Positions 28,213 to 35,634 of a stretch of DNA of 64,000 bases are shown in pieces. A program made the translations under genes and the position numbers. Origin of the DNA: Nocardia pseudobrasiliensis NBRC 108224 (GTDB lineage Bacteria > Actinomycetota > Actinomycetes > Mycobacteriales > Mycobacteriaceae); the NCBI RefSeq assembly GCF_001613105.1, contig NZ_BDBS01000037.1, positions 62,001-126,000 of the forward strand. Reading direction: 5' to 3'. The notes beneath the pieces are model-generated. The model worked only from the letters and a program-made list of their open reading frames with translations, searched no databases and was not told where the DNA came from. Within the stretch, counting starts at the first letter, position 1. Each line of letters begins with the position of its first letter.

Positions 28213-29531
28213 CTATGCCCGTCGAGGGCAACCCGCTCGTGTGAGCTCCGTTGCGCCCGGACGGGCCGCCGAGGCGCGGGCCGCAGCACGCGATCGGACA
28301 ATTCGCCCAGGCAGCTGAGGTTCGGAAAGCCCGGGCCCTGTGCCATCGCGGCCAGATTCGGCAGGTAGAGAGGAGCGTCCAGACCTCTGACCGACAGGTC
28401 GTAGGAAATCGCGGATTCCAGGCGCTGTGGGGTCAACGGACCGCCTACGGCAAGTTCCAGCAAATCCGCGGCGTCGGAGTCGAAAAGTTCCAGGAACCAG
28501 AGGGATTGGCCGCCGGTGGCGTCGATCACCAAGTCGAAGGCGTGGATCTGATCGGCACGTTTCGTCCCCGAACCGTCCGACCGCAGCGTCAGCGCCACCG
28601 CGTCGCCCCGCTCGGTCACCCGGATCACCCGTCCGCGCAGATGGTGAACCCGGTTGTCGCTCATCAGACTTTCCTGCACCCGAACCGAGAACACCCCGCG
28701 ATCGGCGCGCCGGATCACATCGCGACGTTCGGATTCGCTCAGCCCCGCCCAGGTAGTGGGATCGCTGAAAAGCGCGTTCTCGAAATAACTTTCACCGCGC
28801 GTGTAGAGGGTCGGATTCGGCGAGATGATCGACACGGTGAGCACGTCGTGGCGGATCAGCTCGTCCATGGCCGACCCTGCGGTCTCGCCGCCGCCGATCA
28901 CCGCCGCGCGCGAGGAGGCGGGCAGGCCGCGCTTACCCGCGAGATCCCAGAACTCGGCGATGCTGAGCACCTTCGGATGGTCGGCCAGGGCGCGGCCGCT
29001 GTTGCCCGGGCCGGTGATCATCAGGCCGTCTACGTCGAATTCGGCACTGCCGCCGCCGGATTCGTCGACCGAGACCAGCCAGCCGTCGGCGGCGGGGGCG
29101 ATGCGCCGCACGGCGCCCATAACGAGCTCCGCACCCGATTTGGCGGCGACCCACTGCAGATAGCGGGCCCACACGTGATGCTGCGGATTCGGGCGGCCGC
29201 GATCGATCCACTCGGCATAGGTCCCGTTCTCGACCAGGAAGGAGGTCCAGCTGTAGGCCGTCATCGCCGCATCGATCGCGCGATTGTGGCCGCGCGCCCA
29301 GGTGGAGCGGTACGGGAAACCGACATCCTTTTCCGGACTGGTCCCCAAACGGTGCTGGCCGTCGGTCCAGCCTCCGGTGGGCAGCCAATTGCCGCCGACC
29401 GCATGGCATTCGACGATGATCACGCGCGGGGCGGGCAGACCGATTTCTCGCAGTACCTGGGCCTTCGCCGCGACGGCCATGGCTTTCGGCCCGGCGCCGA
29501 CCACGAGAAGTGTGTCCACGGGTGCTCCCAT
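28209..29531 (-). CDS. mbtG: L-lysine N6-hydroxylase (MbtG-type monooxygenase)
   Basis: 440 residues. FAD site LLVVGAGPKAMAVAAKAQVL at the N-terminus, then GGWTDGQHRLGTSPEKDVGFPY, NADPH site AAVIGGGETAGSAMDEL, ISPNPTLYTRGESYFENALFSDP, and C-terminal GPGFPNLSCLGELSDRVL. These segments are nearly the same as in mycobacterial MbtG, which N-hydroxylates lysine side chains to form the hydroxamates that bind iron. The GTG at 29519 has GGGAG upstream and would align with the MbtG N-terminus, so the true start may be four codons later than given. It is the first gene of the operon, with an iron box in the divergent promoter region. Confidence 0.9.
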   Translation of the reverse strand: MGAPVDTLLVVGAGPKAMAVAAKAQVLREIGLPAPRVIIVECHAVGGNWLPTGGWTDGQHRLGTSPEKDVGFPYRSTWARGHNRAIDAAMTAYSWTSFLVENGTYAEWIDRGRPNPQHHVWARYLQWVAAKSGAELVMGAVRRIAPAADGWLVSVDESGGGSAEFDVDGLMITGPGNSGRALADHPKVLSIAEFWDLAGKRGLPASSRAAVIGGGETAGSAMDELIRHDVLTVSIISPNPTLYTRGESYFENALFSDPTTWAGLSESERRDVIRRADRGVFSVRVQESLMSDNRVHHLRGRVIRVTERGDAVALTLRSDGSGTKRADQIHAFDLVIDATGGQSLWFLELFDSDAADLLELAVGGPLTPQRLESAISYDLSVRGLDAPLYLPNLAAMAQGPGFPNLSCLGELSDRVLRPAPRRPVRAQRSSHERVALDGHR

Positions 29532-29573
29532 CCTGTGATTCCAGCCACCGATAACGAGTAAGCGTTACCTACA

Positions 29574-29592
29574 TTTGCATAGGCTTACCTTA
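29574..29592. promoter_or_regulatory. IdeR/DtxR-like iron box in a divergent promoter
   Basis: TTTGCATAGGCTTACCTTA matches the IdeR/DtxR consensus at 14 of 19 positions by my count. It lies in the 139-base region between the N-hydroxylase gene (start 29531, minus) and the Mtb12-like gene (start 29671, plus), so it could repress both. A second GTTACCTA-like half site lies at about 29564-29571. Confidence 0.65.
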
Positions 29593-29670
29593 TATTGCTG
29601 GTAGGTGCCAGCCGGTCGATACCGAAAGCCGGGTGGCGCTCACCACGCCCGCAACGGATTGGACAGAGCC

Positions 29671-30141
29671 ATGAATTCGCGCAAGTTTCGCGCCGCCGCC
29701 GCGGCATTCTCTTTAGCCGCAGCGGTTTTCGCCGGCACCACCGCCACCGCCGTCCCGGCCGCGGCCGCGCCGATCATGGCGCCGGTGCACGCCGCGGCCC
29801 CCGGCCTCGGTGAACTGACCGCCAAACTGCAGCTGGTCCTCGATACCGGCGCCTCCCGCGCCCAGCGCGCCAACGAACTCGAGGCGGGCGAGGCCGGCCT
29901 CCCGCTGGTCGACCAGGTCGGCACGGTCATGGCCGCCACCCCGCCCAGCTTCCGCTGGGAACTGCAGGGTCCGGTCGACGTCCAGGGCGACACCCTCACC
30001 GCCGGCCTGCAGACCTCCGTCGACGGCTACGAGCCCTGGCACTTCCAGCTCACCTGGCGTCAGATCGACGGCACCTGGAAGCTCACCCGCGAGGCCGAAT
30101 GCGTGGTCGCCAGCATCGCAGTCCTCCCCTGCACGGTCTAA
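29671..30141 (+). CDS. secreted Mtb12-like low molecular weight antigen
   Basis: 156 residues. A signal peptide (MNSRKFRAAAAAFSLAAAVF, cleavage near AAAAP) is followed by a ~105-residue domain: LTAKLQLVLDTGASRAQRANE, LEAGEAGLPLVDQVG, LTAGLQTSVDGYEPWHFQLTW, QIDGTWKLTREAECVV and a final LPCTV. This is the pattern of the Mtb12/CFP-2 family of secreted mycobacterial antigens; two cysteines near the C-terminus may form a disulfide. The function of the family is unknown. It is transcribed away from the siderophore operon across a shared iron box, so a link to iron supply is possible. Confidence 0.75.
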   Translation: MNSRKFRAAAAAFSLAAAVFAGTTATAVPAAAAPIMAPVHAAAPGLGELTAKLQLVLDTGASRAQRANELEAGEAGLPLVDQVGTVMAATPPSFRWELQGPVDVQGDTLTAGLQTSVDGYEPWHFQLTWRQIDGTWKLTREAECVVASIAVLPCTV

Positions 30142-30180
30142 CCGCTTACCGCGGAACGAATTCCGGCGCACCGCGGAGTT

Positions 30181-30213
30181 CACCCGGGGAATAAGGGACG
30201 AGGTCCCCGGGTG
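30181..30213 (+). terminator. hairpin terminator after the Mtb12-like gene
   Basis: CACCCGGGGA at 30181-30190 pairs perfectly with TCCCCGGGTG at 30204-30213 (10 bp, 13-base loop). It starts 40 bases after the stop at 30141. No T-run follows. Confidence 0.65.
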
Positions 30214-30276
30214 AACGCCACGACGCCCTCAAACAGCGCGCCCCAGGGTTTCCCGACAACACACTGCTCAACGCCC

Positions 30277-30345
30277 GCGACAGCACTCCTGAACACCCCG
30301 GCAGCGCCTCCCCAACACCCCCGGCAGCGCCTCCTCAATATCCCC
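30277..30345. repeat. three degenerate 23-bp tandem repeats
   Basis: Three consecutive units of about 23 bp with the core GGCAGCGCCTCCYCAAYAYCCCC lie at 30277-30299, 30300-30322 and 30323-30345; the first is the least conserved. They end at the long hairpin that begins at 30342. Confidence 0.6.
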
Positions 30346-30375
30346 TGCCCCGGGCCGCCAGGCCCGGGGCAGGGG
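30342..30375. repeat. perfect 15-bp inverted repeat (hairpin)
   Basis: Bases 30342-30356 pair perfectly with 30361-30375 around a 4-base loop; the stem is almost all G/C. It lies 62 bases before the start of the PPOX-type gene at 30438. It may be a terminator for upstream transcription or a structure in the 5' leader of that gene. Confidence 0.7.
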
Positions 30376-30437
30376 TGGAATGGTTTCCGCGATAGGGGTG
30401 TTGTCGCTCGCGGACATCTTCTACAGAGGAGGCGGTC

Positions 30438-30863
30438 ATGGCACAGGTGGTCGATACCGGAACCGAATTCGGCGCGCATGTCGCCGCGCGGCTGGATCGG
30501 GAAGAGGTCGTCTGGCTCACCACGGTCGGCCACAGCGGGACGCCGCAGCCGAATCCCGTGTGGTTTCTCTGGGACGGCGATGAGGTGCTGATCCTCAGCA
30601 AGCCGGGCCAGGCCAAGGTGCGCAATGTCACGGCCAATCCGCGGGTCTCGCTGAATCTCAACAGCACCGGCGAGGGCGGCGAGGTGGCCGTGCTGACCGG
30701 ACGGGCGCGTATCGACGCGGCTGGTCTCGGCCCGGCGGAACTCGACGCGTACACGAAGAAGTACCGCGAGCCGATGACGCGCATCGGCTACACACCCGAA
30801 GGGTTCTACCCCGACTACTCGACCCTGATCCGCATCACCCCCGAACGCCTGCGCGGATTCTGA
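30438..30863 (+). CDS. PPOX-class F420-dependent/FMN-binding protein (Rv3369 family)
   Basis: 141 residues forming one split-barrel flavin-binding domain: EEVVWLTTVGHSGTPQPNPVWFLWDGDEVLILSKPGQAKVRN in part, NPRVSLNLNS and VAVLTGRARI. It fits the TIGR03667-type family (Rv3369 in M. tuberculosis), small F420- or FMN-using oxidoreductases whose substrates are mostly unknown. AGAGGAGG lies just upstream of the ATG. It appears to be a single-gene unit behind a strong hairpin. Confidence 0.8.
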   Translation: MAQVVDTGTEFGAHVAARLDREEVVWLTTVGHSGTPQPNPVWFLWDGDEVLILSKPGQAKVRNVTANPRVSLNLNSTGEGGEVAVLTGRARIDAAGLGPAELDAYTKKYREPMTRIGYTPEGFYPDYSTLIRITPERLRGF

Positions 30864-30895
30864 CCAGCGCTACCGCCCAGCTACTGTCATAGCCG

Positions 30896-31834
30896 ATGAG
30901 ACGCAGGCAGCAGCCGCCACTGGGTAAGCGGCACGGACTGGATCCCGCGCGGCTGCGGCTTCCGGAGGACGGCGTCTGGCCGACCATCCGAGACCACCTG
31001 GTAGAGCGACTGCCCCGCGTCCCGGCCGAGCGGATCGATCAGATGCTGGCCGAGGGCGCGATCGTGGACCTCGAGGGCCCGATCGCACCCGACGCGCCCT
31101 ACGTCCCGGGCGGCGCGATCTGGTTCCACCGCGATCTGCCGGTGGAGACCGAGGTCCCTTTCCCGATCACCATCGTGCACCGCGACGAGGATCTTCTTGT
31201 CGTCGACAAACCACACTTCCTGTCCACCATCCCTCGCGGCCGGCACATCCTGCAGACCGCCCTGGTCCGGCTGCGCCGCGAGCTGGACCTGCCCGATCTG
31301 ATCCCGGCCCACCGCCTCGACCGCACCACCGCCGGACTGGTGCTGTTCGTCGTCAATCCGGCCCGGCGCGGCGCGTATCAGACGATGTTCCAAAAGCGGC
31401 GCGTACAAAAGGAATACGAGGCGATCGCCCGTTACGATCCCGACCTCGAACTCCCCCGCACGGTCCGCAGTCGAATCGTCAAGGAGCGCAATGTCCTGCG
31501 CGCCTTCGAGGTCGACGGCGAGCCCAATGCCGAAACCCGGATCGAACTACTCGAGCATCGCGGCGAATCGGCCCGCTACCGTCTCATTCCGCACACCGGC
31601 CGTACCCATCAACTGCGCCTGCATATGAACGGCCTCGGCATTCCCATCCTCGGCGACGATTTCTATCCCGAAATCACCGATCGCCCGATCGACGATTTCA
31701 CCCGCCCCCTCCAATTACTCGCCGCCACATTGCGATTCATCGACCCGATCAGCCGCGAACCGCGTACCTTCCATACCACCCGAACGCTGCAGGCGTGGAC
31801 CGATCCAGAGGGCTGGGCCGGACCCGGAACATGA
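30896..31834 (+). CDS. RluA-family pseudouridine synthase
   Basis: 312 residues. The catalytic motif HRLDRTTAGLVLF carries the aspartate that attacks uridine; IVHRDEDLLVVDKPHF and RTHQLRLHMNGLGIPILGDDFY are the other RluA signatures. The ~80 N-terminal residues (RIDQMLAEGAIV) hold a possible S4-like RNA-binding segment. It should modify uridines in rRNA or tRNA; the position cannot be told. The gene begins 32 bases after the PPOX-type gene, so they may be co-transcribed. Confidence 0.88.
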   Translation: MRRRQQPPLGKRHGLDPARLRLPEDGVWPTIRDHLVERLPRVPAERIDQMLAEGAIVDLEGPIAPDAPYVPGGAIWFHRDLPVETEVPFPITIVHRDEDLLVVDKPHFLSTIPRGRHILQTALVRLRRELDLPDLIPAHRLDRTTAGLVLFVVNPARRGAYQTMFQKRRVQKEYEAIARYDPDLELPRTVRSRIVKERNVLRAFEVDGEPNAETRIELLEHRGESARYRLIPHTGRTHQLRLHMNGLGIPILGDDFYPEITDRPIDDFTRPLQLLAATLRFIDPISREPRTFHTTRTLQAWTDPEGWAGPGT

Positions 31835-31874
31835 CGATGCGGGCCGCCCATTCGGACGACCCGCATCAGCGAAT

Positions 31875-34001
31875 TCACGCCACCGGCTGAGATTTCCTCT
31901 CCCGCCGGGGTTCTCGCACCGCGTCGCCATGCCCGGGCCACCACGCCCGATGCCCGATGAGCGCGGTCAACGCGGGTGTGAAGAACATCGCCATGACGAA
32001 GGCCGCGATCGCGATCCCGACCGAAATGGCAAATCCCATCTGCGACAACACCGTATTGCCCGCCAACATCATCGACGCGAAGGTACCGGCCAGAATGACG
32101 CCCGCCGCCGCGATGGTCGGCCCGGTATGTCGCACCGCGAGCGCCGCCGCGCGCTTCGGCTCATTGCCCTCGCGCGCCTCTTCCCGCAACCGGGCCACCA
32201 TGAGGATGTTGTAATCGGTGCCGAGCGCCACCACGAACAGATACATGATCACCGGCAGCGTGAAGATCAGCCCCGACTGCCCTTGCAGCCGTTGGAATAC
32301 CAGAACCGACGCACCCAGAGTCGCGGCGAAGCCGAGGAATACCGAGGCCATCAGATACCACGGCGCGACCAGACTGCGCAGCAGCAGTGCGAGCACGATC
32401 ATGATCAGGATCGCCGCTACCGGGAACACGATCGTGTAGTCATGTTTCATCGCATCCTGGAAATCGACGAAAACCGAGGTCAAACCCCCTACCGCGGCGG
32501 TCGTTCCGGGTGGCGCGGCCGCATGCGCGGCGTCGCGCAGCGGACCTCGCACCGTATCGATCGCGGCATCCGATTCCGGCGCGGTAGCCAGCGTGACCTT
32601 GAAGTCGGCGACCGTTTTGTCTTGGGACACAATGGGTTCGGCGACCTGACCGACCCCTGACACCTGTAGCGAGTCGCGGTAGGCGGACAGCTGCTCCTGG
32701 GTCAGCGGCCCTGGCGAACGCAACAGAACGTCCGAGGGCTGGGTGACGCCCGCCGGCATACCCTTGAGCAATTCCTTGCTGTACACAACGGATTCGGAGG
32801 CATTGGAGGTCGATCCGGAGGTCAGATCGAAAGTCGGATTGAATCCGAACGCGAATCCGCCCAGGCCGATCAGCACCAGACCCGAGACCAGCGCGAACGC
32901 CGCGGGCCGCCGACCCAGCGCCGAACCCAGACCCGCGAACCGCGTCCCGCGCGGTTCCGACTTCCACGCCTTCGACGGCCAGAACACCTTGGCGCCCAAC
33001 AGCGATACCACCGCGGGAACCAGGGTCAGCCCCGCCAGCAGCGCCACGGCCACCGCGATCGCCAGGGCCGGGCCGAGGGAGCGGAACAGTCCGAGCGTCG
33101 ACAGCGTCAGCGCCATGAAGGCGATGATCACCGCGCCCGCGGCCGAGGTGATCGCCTCGCCGACCCGGGTGACCGCGCTGATCATCGCGGTCTTGGGATC
33201 CTCTCCGGCACGCAGTCTTTCGCGATAGCGGAACATCAGGAACAGGATGTAGTCGGTGCCCACGCCGTAGAGCACGACGAGCAGTATCGAACTGATCGAA
33301 CTGTCGATCTTCAGATCGAAACCCTTGCTCACCCAACCGATCAACCCGTTCACCACGCCGGTGATCGCACCGATCACCACGATCGGCAGCAGCGCGATGA
33401 TGGGGCTGCGGAAGATGACCAGCAGCAGCGCCAGAATCAGCAGTACGGTGACGATGCCGATGATGGCCAGACCCTTGGTCGAGGACTCCTGTGCGTCCAG
33501 GCCCTGCGCCGCCTGTCCGGTCACGCCTGCTCGCAGGTCCGTGCCTTCCAGCTTGGGGCGCAGGGCGTTTCGCAATTCCTTGACCGCATCGCCCTGCCGG
33601 GTGTCACCGGCGCCGGTGAGTTTGGTCATCTGCACCGCCGCGATCTGGATCAGGCGATTGTCCGACGGCGGTACCGCCTGGATCGCGGTGACATCGGCCA
33701 GATGGGCGTCGGCCAGCGCGGTGGTGACGGCCCCGACCTTCGCGACGTCGGCATCGGAGAGCGCCGCCCCGTCGGCCCGTTCGAAGACGAGGATGGCGGC
33801 AGGGGCGGAGCTCTGCGGGAATGCCTTCTCCTGCAACTGCATTGCCTGAATCGACTCGTAATGAGTCGGCAGGAAGTCGGATTGGTCGGTGGTTGAGGTC
33901 AGTTTCGGCGCCGTCGCCAGCACGGCGACGATACCTACGACCCACAGGCCGATCGTCCACCACGGATGGCGGACGACCAGGCGGCCCAGGCCTGCGAACA
34001 T
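31875..34001 (-). CDS. MMPL family RND transporter
   Basis: 708 residues with the two-fold RND layout: TM1 (WWTIGLWVVGIVAVL), a large extracytoplasmic loop to about residue 165, five or six TMs, then a second loop (about 390-525) and a second TM block. Family motifs include GVGTDYILFLMFRYRERL near 250 and ALGTDYNILMVARLREE near 590, which carry the GTDY residues of the proton relay. MMPL proteins export lipids and siderophores in mycolate bacteria. At 708 residues it is shorter than MmpL3, and no MmpS partner is adjacent. The C-terminus is a short charged tail. Substrate unknown. Confidence 0.87.
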   Translation of the reverse strand: MFAGLGRLVVRHPWWTIGLWVVGIVAVLATAPKLTSTTDQSDFLPTHYESIQAMQLQEKAFPQSSAPAAILVFERADGAALSDADVAKVGAVTTALADAHLADVTAIQAVPPSDNRLIQIAAVQMTKLTGAGDTRQGDAVKELRNALRPKLEGTDLRAGVTGQAAQGLDAQESSTKGLAIIGIVTVLLILALLLVIFRSPIIALLPIVVIGAITGVVNGLIGWVSKGFDLKIDSSISSILLVVLYGVGTDYILFLMFRYRERLRAGEDPKTAMISAVTRVGEAITSAAGAVIIAFMALTLSTLGLFRSLGPALAIAVAVALLAGLTLVPAVVSLLGAKVFWPSKAWKSEPRGTRFAGLGSALGRRPAAFALVSGLVLIGLGGFAFGFNPTFDLTSGSTSNASESVVYSKELLKGMPAGVTQPSDVLLRSPGPLTQEQLSAYRDSLQVSGVGQVAEPIVSQDKTVADFKVTLATAPESDAAIDTVRGPLRDAAHAAAPPGTTAAVGGLTSVFVDFQDAMKHDYTIVFPVAAILIMIVLALLLRSLVAPWYLMASVFLGFAATLGASVLVFQRLQGQSGLIFTLPVIMYLFVVALGTDYNILMVARLREEAREGNEPKRAAALAVRHTGPTIAAAGVILAGTFASMMLAGNTVLSQMGFAISVGIAIAAFVMAMFFTPALTALIGHRAWWPGHGDAVREPRRERKSQPVA

Positions 34002-34031
34002 ATCGGGTTACCTTTCCGCGCGGATCCCCGC

Positions 34032-34478
34032 TCAGATATCCAGGTCTTCGGTGCTCGGGGTTTCCACGGCGGCGGCGACGCGGCGGTACAGCTTCGGCGA
34101 AACCTTGTCGCGCAGTTCGTCGACCGTGTCGACGATCTCGACGGTGTAGTCGCCCCACTCCGGCTCGTCGGTTCCGACGCCGAACACGTTGCGCCAGCTG
34201 CGCCAATCCGCCTTCAACTCCGAGATCAGATCCGAACGCTGCGGAAATTCGGCCCACTCGGCGACCTGGTGCTGCACAACGAATTTGCCCTTGCGGCTGC
34301 GGTAGACCTTGGTCACCTCGATACCGGCCTTGGCGTAATCCTTCGATTCGGTCAGGAAACGGCCGACGAAGCGCTTGGCGCGCAGGCCACCCGGACCGTC
34401 CTTCAGGACGACCTCGCCGAATCCCGGTTCGATCGCCGCGGCGTCGAGCACGGTGGGCTGCTGCGGTTCGGTGGTCAT
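34032..34478 (-). CDS. EXLDI family protein
   Basis: 148 residues ending in STEDLDI, the terminal motif that names the EXLDI protein family (TIGR04342). The body has FGEVVLKDGPGGLRAKRFVGR, AGIEVTKVYRSRKGKFVVQHQ, WAEF and VEIVDTVDEL, mostly beta-rich and soluble. Function is unknown. The start at 34478 was chosen because GGAGAAATC directly precedes the ATG; a longer frame to 34586 is unlikely. A perfect palindrome at 34623-34638 lies upstream, between this gene and the divergent CPBP protease gene, and resembles a TetR-type operator. Confidence 0.75.
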   Translation of the reverse strand: MTTEPQQPTVLDAAAIEPGFGEVVLKDGPGGLRAKRFVGRFLTESKDYAKAGIEVTKVYRSRKGKFVVQHQVAEWAEFPQRSDLISELKADWRSWRNVFGVGTDEPEWGDYTVEIVDTVDELRDKVSPKLYRRVAAAVETPSTEDLDI

Positions 34479-34622
34479 GATTTCTCCATTCATGCAGGAC
34501 TGCGCAAGTGCGCATTCATTGATCGATGCCGCACGCGGGTCCCGTGCGCCGGAACGCCGGTGAACCGCCCGCTGCGTCGAGGGCAACCCGTCATTGGGCT
34601 GTCATCCCGTTCCGATGACGAC

Positions 34623-34638
34623 TATACGTAGACGTATA
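34623..34638. promoter_or_regulatory. TATACGT-AG-ACGTATA palindrome, possible TetR-type operator
   Basis: A perfect 7-bp inverted repeat with a 2-base centre, flanked by a wider CTATA...TATAG pair (34622-34626 and 34641-34645). It is strikingly A/T rich for this genome and sits in the divergent promoter region of the EXLDI gene (start 34478) and the CPBP protease gene (start 34720). No TetR gene is adjacent. Confidence 0.5.
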
Positions 34639-34719
34639 CATATAGAGCAAGGCCCAGTTTTCGGGGGTGTGATCGATCGAGCCCGCACACTTCGAGCGAA
34701 TGAACGTAGACTGGCCGCG

Positions 34720-35454
34720 ATGTCTCGAACCGATAACGGCACGACGCCGCACCGGTTGCACGCCTGGATCGACGTCGCGGTCGTTGTCCTCGTCCTGGCG
34801 TGCACGAATCTGATCGCCCACTTCACCTCCGCGTGGGCGAATATCGTCACCGTCCCGCTCGCGGCGGTGACGCTGGTGGTGATGATGCGTCGGCGCGGGC
34901 TCGGCTGGGCCGAACTCGGCCTGTCGCCGCGACAGTGGCGGCGCGGGACGCTGTACGCGGTGGCGTCGGTGGGCATCGTGCTGACCGCGGTCGCGATCGG
35001 CGCACTACTGCCCGTCACGCGGCCGTTCTTTCTGGCCGACCGCTATGCCACCATTTCCGGGGCGCTGGTCGCCTCGATGATCGTCATTCCGCTGCAAACC
35101 GCCATTCCCGAGGAACTGGCATTTCGCGGCGTGTTGCACGGCGCGCTCGACCGCGCGTCCGGTGTGCGGGGCGTATTCGCGGCCGGGTCATTGCTTTTCG
35201 GCCTCTGGCATATCGCCTCGTCACTCGGTTTGACCAGCGGTAATCGCGGATTGAGCGGCATTCTCGGCGGGGGCGTCGCCGGACAGATCGCGGGAATCGC
35301 GCTGGCCGTGGCGGCAACCGCGGCGGCCGGGGCCGTATTCACCTGGCTGCGGCGACGCAGCGGCAGTCTGCTCGCGCCGATCGCGCTGCATTGGTCACTG
35401 AACGGCGCGGGTGCGTTGGCCGCCGCGCTGGCGTGGCATACGGCGTTTCGCTGA
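34720..35454 (+). CDS. CPBP family intramembrane metalloprotease
   Basis: 244 residues with about eight membrane segments. The three CPBP/Abi active-site motifs are present: PEELAFRGVLHG (glutamate pair and arginine), FGLWHIAS (histidine) and IALHWSLNGAGA (histidine/asparagine). Family members are Rce1-like integral membrane proteases; bacterial substrates are mostly unknown, with some giving bacteriocin self-immunity. The ATG at 34720 was chosen because upstream sequence of the frame lacks membrane character. Confidence 0.85.
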   Translation: MSRTDNGTTPHRLHAWIDVAVVVLVLACTNLIAHFTSAWANIVTVPLAAVTLVVMMRRRGLGWAELGLSPRQWRRGTLYAVASVGIVLTAVAIGALLPVTRPFFLADRYATISGALVASMIVIPLQTAIPEELAFRGVLHGALDRASGVRGVFAAGSLLFGLWHIASSLGLTSGNRGLSGILGGGVAGQIAGIALAVAATAAAGAVFTWLRRRSGSLLAPIALHWSLNGAGALAAALAWHTAFR

Positions 35455-35540
35455 AAATCCAAAATTGCCGGTAGCGGCGCATTTTCGGGTGCGACACCGA
35501 ACTGATGTTCGGTTGCAGCATTGACCACGGGTAGGTCACG

Positions 35541-35579
35541 GATTACTCTCACCTCGATCACACATACGTTCGAGTAATC
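35541..35579. promoter_or_regulatory. inverted repeat upstream of the His-rich protein gene
   Basis: GATTACTC (35541-35548) and GAGTAATC (35572-35579) form a perfect 8-bp inverted repeat with a 23-base spacer, 56 bases before the start at 35635. It could be an operator or a widely spaced dyad. The remaining part of the 35455-35634 intergenic region shows no other clear signal. Confidence 0.35.
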
Positions 35580-35634
35580 ACCTCAGGCATTGCAACGCGG
35601 AAACCGCACCCACACCGCCGAGCGGAGCGAGGCC

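Noticed and set aside
9121..30200. MbtH-like gene, salicylate synthase or salicyl-AMP ligase in the siderophore region
   Set aside because: No short protein with the MbtH tryptophan motif and no chorismate-enzyme or AMP-ligase sequence was found on either strand.
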